The notes: generated by a model not told the origin, from the sequence alone. A DNA stretch of 64,000 nucleotides from Flavobacterium alkalisoli (GCF_008000935.1 NZ_CP042831.1:3410001-3474000), one strand, 5' to 3'; shown: positions 53,434-62,229, counted from the stretch's first letter. A program made the numbers and translations.

Positions 53434-55617
53434 ATGAAAATAATTACTGTATCATACAGGTTGCCTGTATCTATTAAAAGGCAAAAGGAGAATGTAAAAA
53501 TTACACAAAGTGCCGGAGGGCTTGCCACTGCCATACTTTCTTATTCTGAAAAGAGCAAAAAAAACCTTACGTGGGTTGGTGTAGCCGATTTTGACGAAGA
53601 GCTTTGGGAAAACAACAAAGATAACTACGATAGGAACTTTGATATTGAACCCGTTTATCTTGAAAAAAGACTGAACAGGAATTTCTATAATGTATTCAGT
53701 AACTCTGTATTATGGTCATTGTTTCACTATTTCCCTTCATATATAGAGTATAATCACGAAGGATTTGAAGCCTATAAGACAGCTAATGAAATTGTTGCCG
53801 AAAAGGTAAACAGTATTTATAAACCCGGAGATATCGTTTGGATACATGATTACCATTTTATGGGACTGGCCAAAATAATAAGGGAGAAGCATCCTGAGGC
53901 AAAAATTGGCTATTTCCTTCACATACCTTTCCCTAATTTTGAAATATTCAGGGTATTGCCAAACAAAGTAAGGCGCTATCTGCTAGAAGGCGTATTGGGC
54001 AGTAACTTAGTCGGTTTCCATACTTGGGACAATGCCATTCATTTTACAGAATGTGTCGAGAAAATGCTGGGCCATTCACACAAGAATTTTATCTTCAGCC
54101 AGGAAACACACCGCACAAGAGTAGGATCCTTCCCTATCAGTATCGATTTTGATAAGTTCAATGATGCTTATGATAAGCCTGAGGTAATAAAGCTGCGAGA
54201 GGAGATTAAGCACTTATATGAAGACAAAAAAATAATCTTTTCGGTAGATAGATTAGACTATACAAAAGGGATAACCAACAGGCTTAATGCCTTTGAGACC
54301 TTTTTAAAGAATTATCCCGAATGGAAAGAAAAGGTTGTATTTCTGCTGGTTATTGTACCTTCCCGTGAAGAGATTACCAAATACGGAGAGCGTAAAAAAA
54401 TGATTGAACTCAATATAGCCCGCATAAACGGTACCTTGGGTAATTATAAATGGTCGCCTGTGGTGTATCAGTACCAGTCGGTCGATTTTGATAAACTAAT
54501 AGCATTATACACAAGTGCCGATGCAGCTCTTATATCTCCTGTAAGAGACGGAATGAACCTTGTAGCAAAAGAATACATAGCTGCCCGTAAAGATTTAAGG
54601 GGAGCACTCATATTAAGTGTAATGGCAGGTGCAGCAAAAGAACTTCAGGAATCGCTTACTATTAATCCTTTTGATGACGAACAGATTGCCCTTAAGCTGA
54701 ACTACGCCCTTACTATGAGCGAAGAAGAACAGGAACGACGTATAGAAAGAATGCAGCGCTACCTTAAGAAGCATGATGTATTTAGATGGGCTACCGATTT
54801 CCTTAACGAGACTGAGGAAATACACAGTAGAGATACAAAACCTGTAGCCCTGGCTGATGAAACAAAAGAAACAGTTCTTGAAAAATTTGATAAGACCAAA
54901 AAGAGGCTTATTCTTCTGGATTTTGACGGGACTCTTGTAAACCTGCAGCCAAAGCCCGAAATGGCAGTACCTGACGACAAACTTATAAAACTGCTAAACA
55001 CACTGGCAAGCGATGAGAAAAATGACGTATGGATAATTAGCGGCAGAAATCATGAATTTTTAGAAGAATGGTTAGGCAAACTCCCTATTGGACTTGTTGC
55101 AGAACATGGCGGATATATAAAACGTGATAAATGGGAATCTATAATAAATGGTACGCCGGAATGGAAAGGCCGTGTTATTGAGATAATGCATGATTATGTA
55201 GATACTAATGCGGAAAGCTTTGTTGAAATAAAAGAATTTGGCGTTGCATGGCATTACAGGAATGTAGAACAAAGACAGGGTTTCCTAGCTTCGAGGGAAT
55301 TATTATCACTACTTAAAAACCAGCTTTATAACATGCCTACACAAATTATAGACGGTAATAAGGTTATAGAGGTAAAACACTTTTTGGCACACAAAGGTAC
55401 CACCTGTAAAAACAATATCCTAAATCCTGATTATGACTTCGTTCTATCTTTCGGTGATGATAAAACTGACGAAGACCTGTTTGAAATGCTTACCGGAACC
55501 AATGAACATACCGTTAAGGTGGGTCCGGGTAATACGGCCGCTAAATACAGGGTACAATCGGTAGAGGAAGTATTAAGTTTTTTAGGAGAGCTTACACAGT
55601 GTAACGTGTTGAAATAA
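53434..55617 (+). CDS. otsAB: Bifunctional trehalose-6-phosphate synthase/phosphatase
   Basis: 727 residues with two enzymes fused. The N-terminal two-thirds is an OtsA/GT20 glycosyltransferase (VSYRLPVSIKRQKEN, SAGGLATAI, WIHDYHFMGLAKI, GYFLHIPFPNFEIF, FSVDRLDYTKGITNRL, SPVRDGMNLVAKEY). It joins UDP-glucose and glucose-6-phosphate. The C-terminal third is an OtsB HAD phosphatase (LILLDFDGTLVNLQ, ISGRNHEFLEEW, FGDDKTDEDLFE). Together they make trehalose, an osmo- and desiccation protectant. Single-gene operon, close to two MscS channels. Confidence 0.95.
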   Translation: MKIITVSYRLPVSIKRQKENVKITQSAGGLATAILSYSEKSKKNLTWVGVADFDEELWENNKDNYDRNFDIEPVYLEKRLNRNFYNVFSNSVLWSLFHYFPSYIEYNHEGFEAYKTANEIVAEKVNSIYKPGDIVWIHDYHFMGLAKIIREKHPEAKIGYFLHIPFPNFEIFRVLPNKVRRYLLEGVLGSNLVGFHTWDNAIHFTECVEKMLGHSHKNFIFSQETHRTRVGSFPISIDFDKFNDAYDKPEVIKLREEIKHLYEDKKIIFSVDRLDYTKGITNRLNAFETFLKNYPEWKEKVVFLLVIVPSREEITKYGERKKMIELNIARINGTLGNYKWSPVVYQYQSVDFDKLIALYTSADAALISPVRDGMNLVAKEYIAARKDLRGALILSVMAGAAKELQESLTINPFDDEQIALKLNYALTMSEEEQERRIERMQRYLKKHDVFRWATDFLNETEEIHSRDTKPVALADETKETVLEKFDKTKKRLILLDFDGTLVNLQPKPEMAVPDDKLIKLLNTLASDEKNDVWIISGRNHEFLEEWLGKLPIGLVAEHGGYIKRDKWESIINGTPEWKGRVIEIMHDYVDTNAESFVEIKEFGVAWHYRNVEQRQGFLASRELLSLLKNQLYNMPTQIIDGNKVIEVKHFLAHKGTTCKNNILNPDYDFVLSFGDDKTDEDLFEMLTGTNEHTVKVGPGNTAAKYRVQSVEEVLSFLGELTQCNVLK

Positions 55618-55641
55618 ATATAAAAACATATCTTTTTAAAT

Positions 55642-55665
55642 CCCGGCTATACGTCGGGTTTTTTT
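55642..55665 (+). terminator. Terminator of otsAB
   Basis: The CCCGGC / GTCGGG stem (one G-U pair, loop 55648-55652) is followed by seven T, the last of which begins the next promoter's -7 box. Confidence 0.75.
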
Positions 55666-55672
55666 ATATTTG
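55665..55672 (+). promoter_or_regulatory. -7 promoter box for the alpha/beta hydrolase gene
   Basis: TATATTTG, 36 bases before the ATG at 55709, overlapping the T tract of the otsAB terminator. Confidence 0.6.
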
Positions 55673-55708
55673 GGATACCCATCTTTAATAATAATTAATA
55701 CCAGTTTA

Positions 55709-56533
55709 ATGAAAAAACAGTTTTTTCTTTTTCTGTTTGTCCTTACGGCAACTATCAGTAAGGCACAAACGGAGTATGTAACCCAAACAAACATCCAGTA
55801 TTATGATCAGGCAACAAATAAGTCGGACGCTTATATAAATGAGCGTTGTGTACTGGACATCTATTACCCTAAAAATACCAAAAACTTTGCTACGATAGTA
55901 TGGTTTCACGGTGGCGGAATTACACAGGGAAGCAAAGAGATTCCCGAATACCTTAAAAACAAAGGCTTTTGCGTTGTAGGTGTTAACTACAGGCTTAACC
56001 CTAACGTAAAAGCACCTGCTTACATAGAAGACAGTGCTGCTGCGGTAGCCTGGGTGTTTAATAACATCAGTAAATATGGTGGTGATACCTCATCCATATT
56101 CCTTTCAGGGCATTCTGCCGGAGGATACCTTATCAGTATGGTAGGGCTTGATAAAAAATACCTAGCCAAACATAATATAGATGCTAACAGTATTGCGGGG
56201 CTTATACCTTTTAGTGGGCAGTGTATTACTCATTTTACCATAAGACAGGAAAAAGGCATTAAAGATACCCAGCCAATAGTAGACGAATATGCTCCTTTAT
56301 TTCATGTAAGGGCAGATGCGCCTCCCCTTTTACTTATTACCGGCGACAGGGAAATGGAAATGCTGGGCCGTTATGAAGAAAACGCTTATTTGGCCCGTAT
56401 GATGAAAATTGCAGGACATAAAGATACCCGCCTGTATGAACTGGAAGGTTACGGACATAACATGACCGAGCCCGCCTTCCCTCTACTGGTTAAGGAAGTA
56501 AAAAGGATTATGGAACTTAAAAAGAAGAAATAA
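55709..56533 (+). CDS. Secreted alpha/beta hydrolase (esterase/lipase family)
   Basis: 274 residues from the ATG at 55709, which begins a signal peptide (FFLFLFVLTATISKAQ); an in-frame start at 55670 lies in the promoter box. Hydrolase features: IVWFHGGGITQGSKEIP (oxyanion hole HGGG), LSGHSAGGYLIS with the catalytic Ser, a late Asp in LLITGDREMEM and His in YGHNMTEP. This is the HSL-like esterase arrangement; feruloyl or acetyl esterases are related. Substrate unknown. Confidence 0.85.
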   Translation: MKKQFFLFLFVLTATISKAQTEYVTQTNIQYYDQATNKSDAYINERCVLDIYYPKNTKNFATIVWFHGGGITQGSKEIPEYLKNKGFCVVGVNYRLNPNVKAPAYIEDSAAAVAWVFNNISKYGGDTSSIFLSGHSAGGYLISMVGLDKKYLAKHNIDANSIAGLIPFSGQCITHFTIRQEKGIKDTQPIVDEYAPLFHVRADAPPLLLITGDREMEMLGRYEENAYLARMMKIAGHKDTRLYELEGYGHNMTEPAFPLLVKEVKRIMELKKKK

Positions 56534-56552
56534 TCTTATTCTATACAAAACT

Positions 56553-56582
56553 AAAAAGCCCTCGCTAATGCGAGGGCTTTTT
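56553..56582. terminator. Bidirectional intrinsic terminator
   Basis: A 13-bp perfect stem (AAAAAGCCCTCGC and complement, loop TAAT) between the convergent hydrolase and sucC genes. Confidence 0.92.
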
Positions 56583-56605
56583 ATATATAACCTATTATGA
56601 TTTTA

Positions 56606-57799
56606 TTAGCTTAAAGCAGCTTTAACCTGATCTGCAGCTTCCTGGAACAGAGTAGCAGAAAGGATTGGCATACCTGAGTTATCGATAAGTTCTTTAGCGA
56701 TATCTGCATTCGTACCCTGTAAACGTACAATGATAGGCACTTTAATAGAGTCACCCATATTTTTGTAAGCATCTACAACACCCTGAGCAACACGGTCACA
56801 ACGAACTATACCACCAAAGATGTTAATAAGGATAGCTTTTACGTTTGGATCACGAAGGATAATACGGAAAGCAGTTTCAACACGCTTAGCATCTGCAGTA
56901 CCACCTACGTCAAGGAAGTTAGCCGGCTCAAAACCTGCATACTTAATAAGGTCCATAGTAGCCATTGCAAGACCTGCACCGTTTACCATACAGCCTACTG
57001 TACCGTCAAGATCCACATAGTTAAGACCTACTTCTTTAGCCTCAACCTCAATTGGGTTCTCTTCACGAACGTCACGCATATCTGCATATTTCTTTTGTCT
57101 GTAAAGAGCGTTGTCATCAAGAACAACTTTAGCATCTACAGCTAAGATTTTATCGTCAGAAGTTTTTAATACAGGGTTAATTTCAAATAGTGAAGAATCG
57201 CTTTGTACATAAGCTGTATAAAGAGAGTCAACAAATTTCACCATTTCTTTAAAAGCATTACCAGACAGGCCAAGGTTAAATGCAATCCTTCTTGCCTGGA
57301 AGCCCTGTAAACCTACTGCAGGATCAATTTCTTCAGTAAAGATAAGGTGAGGAGTTTTTTCTGCAACCTCTTCGATATCCATACCACCTTCAGTAGAATA
57401 CATAATCATGTTACGGCCTTTACTTCTGTTTAATAAAACAGACATATAGAACTCAGAAACTTCACTTTCACCAGGGTAGTAAACATCCTCAGCGATAAGT
57501 ACTTTGTGAACTTTTTTACCTGTTGGAGGAGTTTGAGGCGTTATAAGATCCATACCTATAATCTGCTCTGCAATCTCTTCAACCTGCTGAAGGTTTTTTG
57601 CAAGCTTAACACCACCACCTTTACCGCGGCCACCTGCGTGTATCTGTGCTTTTACCACATACCACTGTGTGCCGGTCTCGGCAGTTAATTCTTTAGCGGC
57701 AGCAACAGCCTCCACAGCATTGTTAGCAACAATACCGCGCTGTACACGTACGCCGTGACTTGCCAGTATTTCTTTTCCCTGATATTCGTGTAAATTCAT
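56606..57799 (-). CDS. sucC: Succinate-CoA ligase (ADP-forming) subunit beta
   Basis: 397 residues, exact family length. ATP-grasp subunit of the TCA enzyme that makes ATP from succinyl-CoA. Motifs: NLHEYQGKEILASHGV, KAQIHAGGRGKGGGVKLA, FEINPVLKTSDDKILAVDAK, NGAGLAMATMD and NIFGGIVRCDRVAQG. The alpha subunit SucD is not adjacent, so it must be encoded elsewhere. Confidence 0.97.
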   Translation of the reverse strand: MNLHEYQGKEILASHGVRVQRGIVANNAVEAVAAAKELTAETGTQWYVVKAQIHAGGRGKGGGVKLAKNLQQVEEIAEQIIGMDLITPQTPPTGKKVHKVLIAEDVYYPGESEVSEFYMSVLLNRSKGRNMIMYSTEGGMDIEEVAEKTPHLIFTEEIDPAVGLQGFQARRIAFNLGLSGNAFKEMVKFVDSLYTAYVQSDSSLFEINPVLKTSDDKILAVDAKVVLDDNALYRQKKYADMRDVREENPIEVEAKEVGLNYVDLDGTVGCMVNGAGLAMATMDLIKYAGFEPANFLDVGGTADAKRVETAFRIILRDPNVKAILINIFGGIVRCDRVAQGVVDAYKNMGDSIKVPIIVRLQGTNADIAKELIDNSGMPILSATLFQEAADQVKAALS

Positions 57800-57830
57800 A
57801 ATTAATGCATTTATCTTATTAAAAGTGGAA

Positions 57831-57838
57831 CAAAAATA
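57831..57838 (-). promoter_or_regulatory. -7 promoter box for sucC
   Basis: TATTTTTG on the minus strand, 31 bases before the ATG. Confidence 0.5.
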
Positions 57839-57947
57839 GAAAATTCAATCCAATGACCGAAAGTATTTTTAATTTTTTATCCTACTCTTAATACAGCCGT
57901 ACGCAACCGTTTTCTGGTTTAAGCATCTTAGTATAAAAACCATAACT

Positions 57948-58388
57948 ATGAAAACTTTAAAATTACTGCTTTTATTACTGTACATCCCTGTTGCCTTTAG
58001 CTGCAATAATGATGACGACAACAACCAACCTTCAAATCAGGAGTTTACAGGAACATGGAAACTTATAAATGTAAGTGGGGGATTTGGCGGAGTTGACCAC
58101 GACTTTGAAGAAGGTATTATTACATGGACATTTAATTCGCAAAACGAAACAATTGTTGTTGTAAATAATAACCCTGCCGATGTTTACGACGGACTTGGCA
58201 CAGGCGAATACACTTACGATTTTGTTCCTAATGACATAACTACTATCTGTGCAGAATCATTTGAAACACAGGGGCCGGGTGATGCAGAAACAACATCTAA
58301 TTTTGGTTGTATGACCATAACAGGCGACAACATGACACTGTCTATGGCTGAAGCCGATGGTTTCTTACTTACATTTAAAAAAAATTAA
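57948..58388 (+). CDS. Lipocalin-like lipoprotein
   Basis: 146 residues. Signal peptide with lipobox (PVAFSC, Cys at about 19) followed by a flexible acidic N/D stretch that is typical for surface-directed Bacteroidota lipoproteins. The core begins FTGTWKLINVSGGFGG and ends MTLSMAEADGFLLTFKK, the short beta-barrel pattern of lipocalin-like proteins. Two mature Cys (TTICAE and NFGCMT) may pair. Ligand unknown. Confidence 0.7.
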   Translation: MKTLKLLLLLLYIPVAFSCNNDDDNNQPSNQEFTGTWKLINVSGGFGGVDHDFEEGIITWTFNSQNETIVVVNNNPADVYDGLGTGEYTYDFVPNDITTICAESFETQGPGDAETTSNFGCMTITGDNMTLSMAEADGFLLTFKKN

Positions 58389-58436
58389 TTTGAGCGGTTA
58401 ACATAAATCGTATTACATTTTAATTGTTACCCAGTT

Positions 58437-58496
58437 CCGGGCAAAACCTAAGGCCGTTATTCGTCACTGCAGCCAAAGGAATAGCCCGGTTTTTTT
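58437..58496 (+). ncRNA. Structured RNA or elaborate terminator downstream of the lipoprotein
   Basis: Outer stem CCGGGC (58437-58442) with GCCCGG (58484-58489), then nested CCT/AGG (58447-58449 and 58477-58479) and GGC/GCC (58452-58454 and 58472-58474) stems. These are separated by a 4x4 and a symmetric AA/AA internal loop, capped by a loop of 17 bases, and followed by seven T. The architecture is more complex than the simple terminators elsewhere in the window. It may still be just a terminator. Confidence 0.4.
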
Positions 58497-58585
58497 GTTT
58501 CCCTGAGTTATTTAAATCGTTGTAGTTATAAATTTTAGTTATATTTATAACTTTTTGTTATATTTTGTTAATATACTTTATTTAA

Positions 58586-58616
58586 TTGTCTGGTATATAA
58601 TTCATAAATAATTTTG
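58586..58616 (+). promoter_or_regulatory. Promoter of lysA
   Basis: TTG at 58586-58588, a 20-base spacer and TAATTTTG at 58609-58616, 29 bases before the ATG. Confidence 0.6.
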
Positions 58617-58645
58617 TACCCGAAACAAGTATATCAAATAAAAGA

Positions 58646-59872
58646 ATGGAAGCAAAAGAATTATTAAAATTAGCCGAAGAATTTGGAAGCCCTTTATATG
58701 TTTATGATGCGGCTAAAATTCAATCACAATACTACCGACTTGAAAATGCTTTTTCAAAGGTAAAAAATTTAAGAATAAACTACGCTTGTAAGGCGCTGTC
58801 AAACATATCAATACTAAAACTGCTTAAACAAATGGGCTCCGGCCTGGATACCGTTTCCATACAGGAAGTGCAACTCGGTATATTGGCCGGCTTTACGCCC
58901 GAAAGTATCATCTATACACCAAACGGTGTATCTATGGAAGAAATTGAAGAAGTAGCGGCACTTGGTGTACAAATTAATATAGACAATCTATCAATACTGG
59001 AGCAGTTTGGTGCAAAGCACCCTACTACCCCTGTATGTATCCGCATAAATCCACATGTTATGGCGGGCGGCAATAGTAATATTTCCGTGGGGCATATAGA
59101 CAGCAAATTCGGTATTTCTATCCATCAGATGCCACATTTGTTGCGAATAGTGGAAAATACCGGAATGCACATCAACGGTATCCATATGCATACTGGGTCG
59201 GACATACTGGATATCGAAGTGTTCCTTTATGCTGCCGAGATATTATTTAAAGCCGCCCTAAATTTTAAAGAGCTGGAGTTTGTTGACTTTGGAAGCGGAT
59301 TTAAAGTACCTTATAAAAAAGACGACATCCAGACCAATGTTGAGGAACTGGGTAAAAAACTAAGTAAAAGATTTAATGCTTTTTGTGAAGAATACGGGCG
59401 CGACCTTACCCTTGCTTTTGAGCCGGGTAAATTCCTTGTAAGTGAGGCAGGTTACTTCCTTGCAAAAGTAAATGTGGTTAAACAAACTACATCCACGGTA
59501 TTTGCAGGTATAGACACAGGTTTTAACCACCTTATCCGCCCTATGTTCTATGGTTCTCACCATCATATAGAAAACATAAGCAACCCCAAAGGAAAAGACC
59601 GTTTCTACTCGGTTGTAGGGTACATTTGCGAGACCGACACTTTTGCCAGCAACAGAAAAATTGCTGAAATAAACGAAGGAGATATCCTGTGTTTCAGAAA
59701 TTCGGGTGCGTACTGTTTCTCTATGTCATCAAACTACAACTCAAGGGTACGCCCTGCAGAAGTACTTTGGTATCAAGGCAAAGGACACTTAATAAGACAA
59801 AGAGAAACCTTTGAAGATATAATCCGTAACCAGGTTGTTATGGATTTTATAGACGAACCGATTACGGTTTAG
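58646..59872 (+). CDS. lysA: Diaminopimelate decarboxylase
   Basis: 408 residues. PLP-dependent decarboxylation of meso-diaminopimelate to lysine. Fold-type III motifs: the PLP lysine in NYACKALSN, HMHTGSDILDIEVF, FGSGFKVPYKK, AFEPGKFLVSEAG, the partner-site Cys in GYICETDTF, and the C-terminal RNSGAYCFSMSSNYNSR. Soluble dimer. It stands alone, without other lysine genes nearby. Confidence 0.95.
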   Translation: MEAKELLKLAEEFGSPLYVYDAAKIQSQYYRLENAFSKVKNLRINYACKALSNISILKLLKQMGSGLDTVSIQEVQLGILAGFTPESIIYTPNGVSMEEIEEVAALGVQINIDNLSILEQFGAKHPTTPVCIRINPHVMAGGNSNISVGHIDSKFGISIHQMPHLLRIVENTGMHINGIHMHTGSDILDIEVFLYAAEILFKAALNFKELEFVDFGSGFKVPYKKDDIQTNVEELGKKLSKRFNAFCEEYGRDLTLAFEPGKFLVSEAGYFLAKVNVVKQTTSTVFAGIDTGFNHLIRPMFYGSHHHIENISNPKGKDRFYSVVGYICETDTFASNRKIAEINEGDILCFRNSGAYCFSMSSNYNSRVRPAEVLWYQGKGHLIRQRETFEDIIRNQVVMDFIDEPITV

Positions 59873-59900
59873 TTAGGTTATATATACTTGTTATTGTTTC

Positions 59901-59930
59901 AGGGCCGGAGCTATGCTTCGGCTTTCCTGT
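59901..59930 (+). terminator. Terminator of lysA
   Basis: The GCCGGAGC / GCTTCGGC stem (59904-59911 and 59915-59922, one G-U), extended by AGG/CCT outside a bulge. The T tail is weak. Nearly the same core recurs at 61336-61361. Confidence 0.65.
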
Positions 59931-59961
59931 TTATTTAACATGGCTGTTTAACCTATTATGA

Positions 59962-59969
59962 TATATTTG
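59962..59969 (+). promoter_or_regulatory. -7 promoter box abutting the small gene at 59974
   Basis: TATATTTG, only 4 bases before the ATG, so the transcript would be essentially leaderless. Confidence 0.5.
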
Positions 59970-59973
59970 CAAA

Positions 59974-60351
59974 ATGCACAGCACATTTAAAAACAGTATT
60001 TTTATTAAGTATGTATGGGGATTTATGTCCTTATACATACTAAACTGCTGTATAGATGTACCCGGTGCCGCTAACACTCACGAAGACCTTACCATAAATA
60101 AACAGGAGAGCTTACTGGAGCTTATTATAGAAAAACTACTTGGTTTTGATAATGCTGTTGCCGAATATGATGACAATGATACCGACAGTAACTCGGTAAA
60201 AAAGATAAGCTTTGATTTTTTTGTGAGTCAACCCTGTGCACTATCAAAAAAACAAAACCACATTTTTATAAAAAGGGAAAGTGATACTGCTAAAGAACAG
60301 GACATACAAACTCCCTTTTTTGAGATTACCTCCCCTCCTCCGGAAGTTTAA
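59974..60351 (+). CDS. Small protein of unknown function preceding the HAEPLYID gene
   Basis: 125 residues. A hydrophobic N-terminal segment (about 7-25, IFIKYVWGFMSLYILNC) with Cys-Cys could be a signal or anchor. The rest is polar and acidic (AEYDDNDTDSNS), with one further Cys (SQPCALSKK) and a proline-rich end (SPPPEV). I recognise no family. A start at Met18 (60025) is possible, but the signal-like segment would be cut. It precedes the HAEPLYID protein by 84 bases and may function with it. Confidence 0.55.
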   Translation: MHSTFKNSIFIKYVWGFMSLYILNCCIDVPGAANTHEDLTINKQESLLELIIEKLLGFDNAVAEYDDNDTDSNSVKKISFDFFVSQPCALSKKQNHIFIKRESDTAKEQDIQTPFFEITSPPPEV

Positions 60352-60435
60352 TTTATTACATCATACAAAATTACACCTACCTTATGTCAAACGGCATGAG
60401 GCATAGGTTTTTGTCTAATTGCTAATAAATTAAAA

Positions 60436-61305
60436 ATGAATACTTTTTTAAAGGCAGGATCAGCTGCCTTACTTACCTGTTTGGGAATGCTTAACGGTTT
60501 TGCCCAAATTAATGATGAAATTCCTAATAATGTAGCCGACAGCCTTTATATAGCAGAGGTACAGGATTATGCACAACCCGTTAAAGTACTCCATGCAGAA
60601 CCTTTGTATATTGACCTGATAAGGGATCTTGGTGCCCGTAAAGGAGAAAAGGAATGGAACGTGGGTATGGGACTAACCGACAAAAACACTCACGACGAAT
60701 ATATCGCCCTTGTAGAGTATGAATGGGCTCCGGTAAACCGATTGGGACTTGAAGTGGAGCTTCCTTTTTCGTTTTACTATCCTGTAAACGGTAATACAAA
60801 TGCTCCGGGAAGTAAATTAAACAGTCTTAAAATGGCTGCACAATATTCTTTCTTCGTTTCAGAAAAACTCAAAACATCTTTGGCTATTGGTTACATACAG
60901 GAATTTGAACTTACCGATTTTAATCAGTATAGCAGCTCTCCGCTGTTTACAGGTAATGTTTATAATCCGTTTTTTATTGCGGCAAAACGCTGGGGTCAAA
61001 ATTTCCATACGTTACTCTATACAGGCCCGCAGGTGTTTCATCATTTTGAGGATAACAATACCCATACCGTTTGGCAAATCAATACAAATGTGCATTACAT
61101 GATACCCGGTACGCGGAATTTTATCGGTATCGAATTTAATAAGGAAGCCCAAAAACATGATTTTGACATGACCATAAGGCCTCAAATGCGTGTAGGTATT
61201 ACAGATAATATTCTTATAGGTATTGTAACCGGTATTCCTATAAATCGTGAAAATGAAAGATTCAGCACTTTTTTAAGGCTTATATATGAGCCCGGACACA
61301 ACTAA
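60436..61305 (+). CDS. HAEPLYID-motif envelope protein of unknown function
   Basis: 289 residues. Signal peptide ends near LNGFAQ. Soon after come HAEPLYIDLIRDLGARKGEK and EWNVGMGL, a strikingly conserved-looking motif known from proteins annotated only by that motif. The remainder alternates aromatic and polar residues (ALVEYEWAPVNRLGLEVELP, VSEKLKTSLAIGYIQEFEL, FLRLIYEPGHN), compatible with an outer-membrane beta-barrel. Whether it transports anything is unknown. Confidence 0.65.
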   Translation: MNTFLKAGSAALLTCLGMLNGFAQINDEIPNNVADSLYIAEVQDYAQPVKVLHAEPLYIDLIRDLGARKGEKEWNVGMGLTDKNTHDEYIALVEYEWAPVNRLGLEVELPFSFYYPVNGNTNAPGSKLNSLKMAAQYSFFVSEKLKTSLAIGYIQEFELTDFNQYSSSPLFTGNVYNPFFIAAKRWGQNFHTLLYTGPQVFHHFEDNNTHTVWQINTNVHYMIPGTRNFIGIEFNKEAQKHDFDMTIRPQMRVGITDNILIGIVTGIPINRENERFSTFLRLIYEPGHN

Positions 61306-61335
61306 ATTGTTTGGTTAATTTGTTTTATTGTGTTC

Positions 61336-61366
61336 AAGCCGGAGCTGTATAGCTTCGGCTTTTATT
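61336..61366 (+). terminator. Terminator of the HAEPLYID gene
   Basis: The AAGCCGGAGCT / AGCTTCGGCTT stem (61336-61346 and 61351-61361, one G-U, loop GTAT), followed by TTATTTT. Confidence 0.82.
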
Positions 61367-61404
61367 TTGCTGTAATTTACCTACATAAAAACAACTTAAT
61401 TCAT

Positions 61405-61412
61405 TATATTTG
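61405..61412 (+). promoter_or_regulatory. -7 promoter box for DUF523 gene
   Basis: TATATTTG, 20 bases before the ATG at 61433. Confidence 0.6.
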
Positions 61413-61432
61413 AATTAATTAACCACTATACC

Positions 61433-62053
61433 ATGACAGATCTAAACTATATAAAATCCCTAAGAGTTCCTACAATCGAAAATCCGCTTCGCATACTTAT
61501 GAGTGCGTGCCTTAAAGGTATAAAATGCGGTTATGACGGTACTGCAAATGGGGAATATCCAAGTGCTTTAAAAGTACTGCAATATGACACCGTAAAAGTA
61601 TCTTCCTTTTGTCCGGAAGAATACTCTTTTGGTTCTCCGCGTGAAATGTGTGATATACATGGTGGCACAGGAATGGATGTACTTAACGGTAAAGCAAAAG
61701 TACTCACCGATAGTGGAAAAGACTGGAGCGAAGGAATGATTAAAGCTTCAGAAAAAATGCTCGAAATAGCCAAAGCCGAAGATATAGAACTTGCCATATT
61801 AATGGATGTAAGTGCTGCCTGCGGTAGCCAGGTTATTTATGATGGTAACCGCTTTGCCGAAAATAAAATATACCAGATAGGTATGGGAGTTTGTGCTGCC
61901 CAGCTTATGCGAAACGGATTTAAAGTTATAAGTCAGCGGGATTATGCCAGCCTTGAGATAGTATATTCTAAAATTGACTCAGCCCATACAATCAAAACTG
62001 ATGCAAAAGACCATCACGGAATTGACTGGTATAAAGAGTACTTTAATGTTTAA
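61433..62053 (+). CDS. DUF523 family protein
   Basis: 206 residues. The DUF523 signature is present: ILMSACLKGIKCGYDGTANG with its Cys pair, FCPEEYSFGSPREMCDIHGG with two more Cys, and SAACGSQVIYDG. The conserved cysteines suggest an iron-sulfur or thiol-based site, and relatives include desulfidase-like proteins. Function not demonstrated. Cytosolic, monocistronic. Confidence 0.88.
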   Translation: MTDLNYIKSLRVPTIENPLRILMSACLKGIKCGYDGTANGEYPSALKVLQYDTVKVSSFCPEEYSFGSPREMCDIHGGTGMDVLNGKAKVLTDSGKDWSEGMIKASEKMLEIAKAEDIELAILMDVSAACGSQVIYDGNRFAENKIYQIGMGVCAAQLMRNGFKVISQRDYASLEIVYSKIDSAHTIKTDAKDHHGIDWYKEYFNV

Positions 62054-62192
62054 GTATAATAACTGTTTATCACTTCCTATATAAAAAATCTTTAAATGTT
62101 AAACCCGGGCAGCAGGTTTAAAAGTTCCTTACATTTGCCTTGTTTTACAATTATTTAAAGTTAAATTCCGTTTTCCTTAAAGTTTAAATAAC

Positions 62193-62229
62193 ACTGCGCG
62201 TAAACCCTGTGTTGGCGCAGTTGCGTAAA
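62193..62229 (+). promoter_or_regulatory. Inverted and direct repeats overlapping the alkaline phosphatase promoter
   Basis: Inverted repeat ACTGCGC (62193-62199) / GCGCAGT (62215-62221), and a direct repeat GCGTAAA at 62198-62204 and 62223-62229, 25 bases apart. The second copy runs into the -7 box. Likely an operator. Confidence 0.45.

Noticed and set aside
58437..58496. Cobalamin or cyclic-di-GMP riboswitch
   Set aside because: Short matches (UCACUG, GGGCAAAACC) were noticed, but the conserved cores and their order are absent, and the next gene (lysA) has its own promoter downstream.
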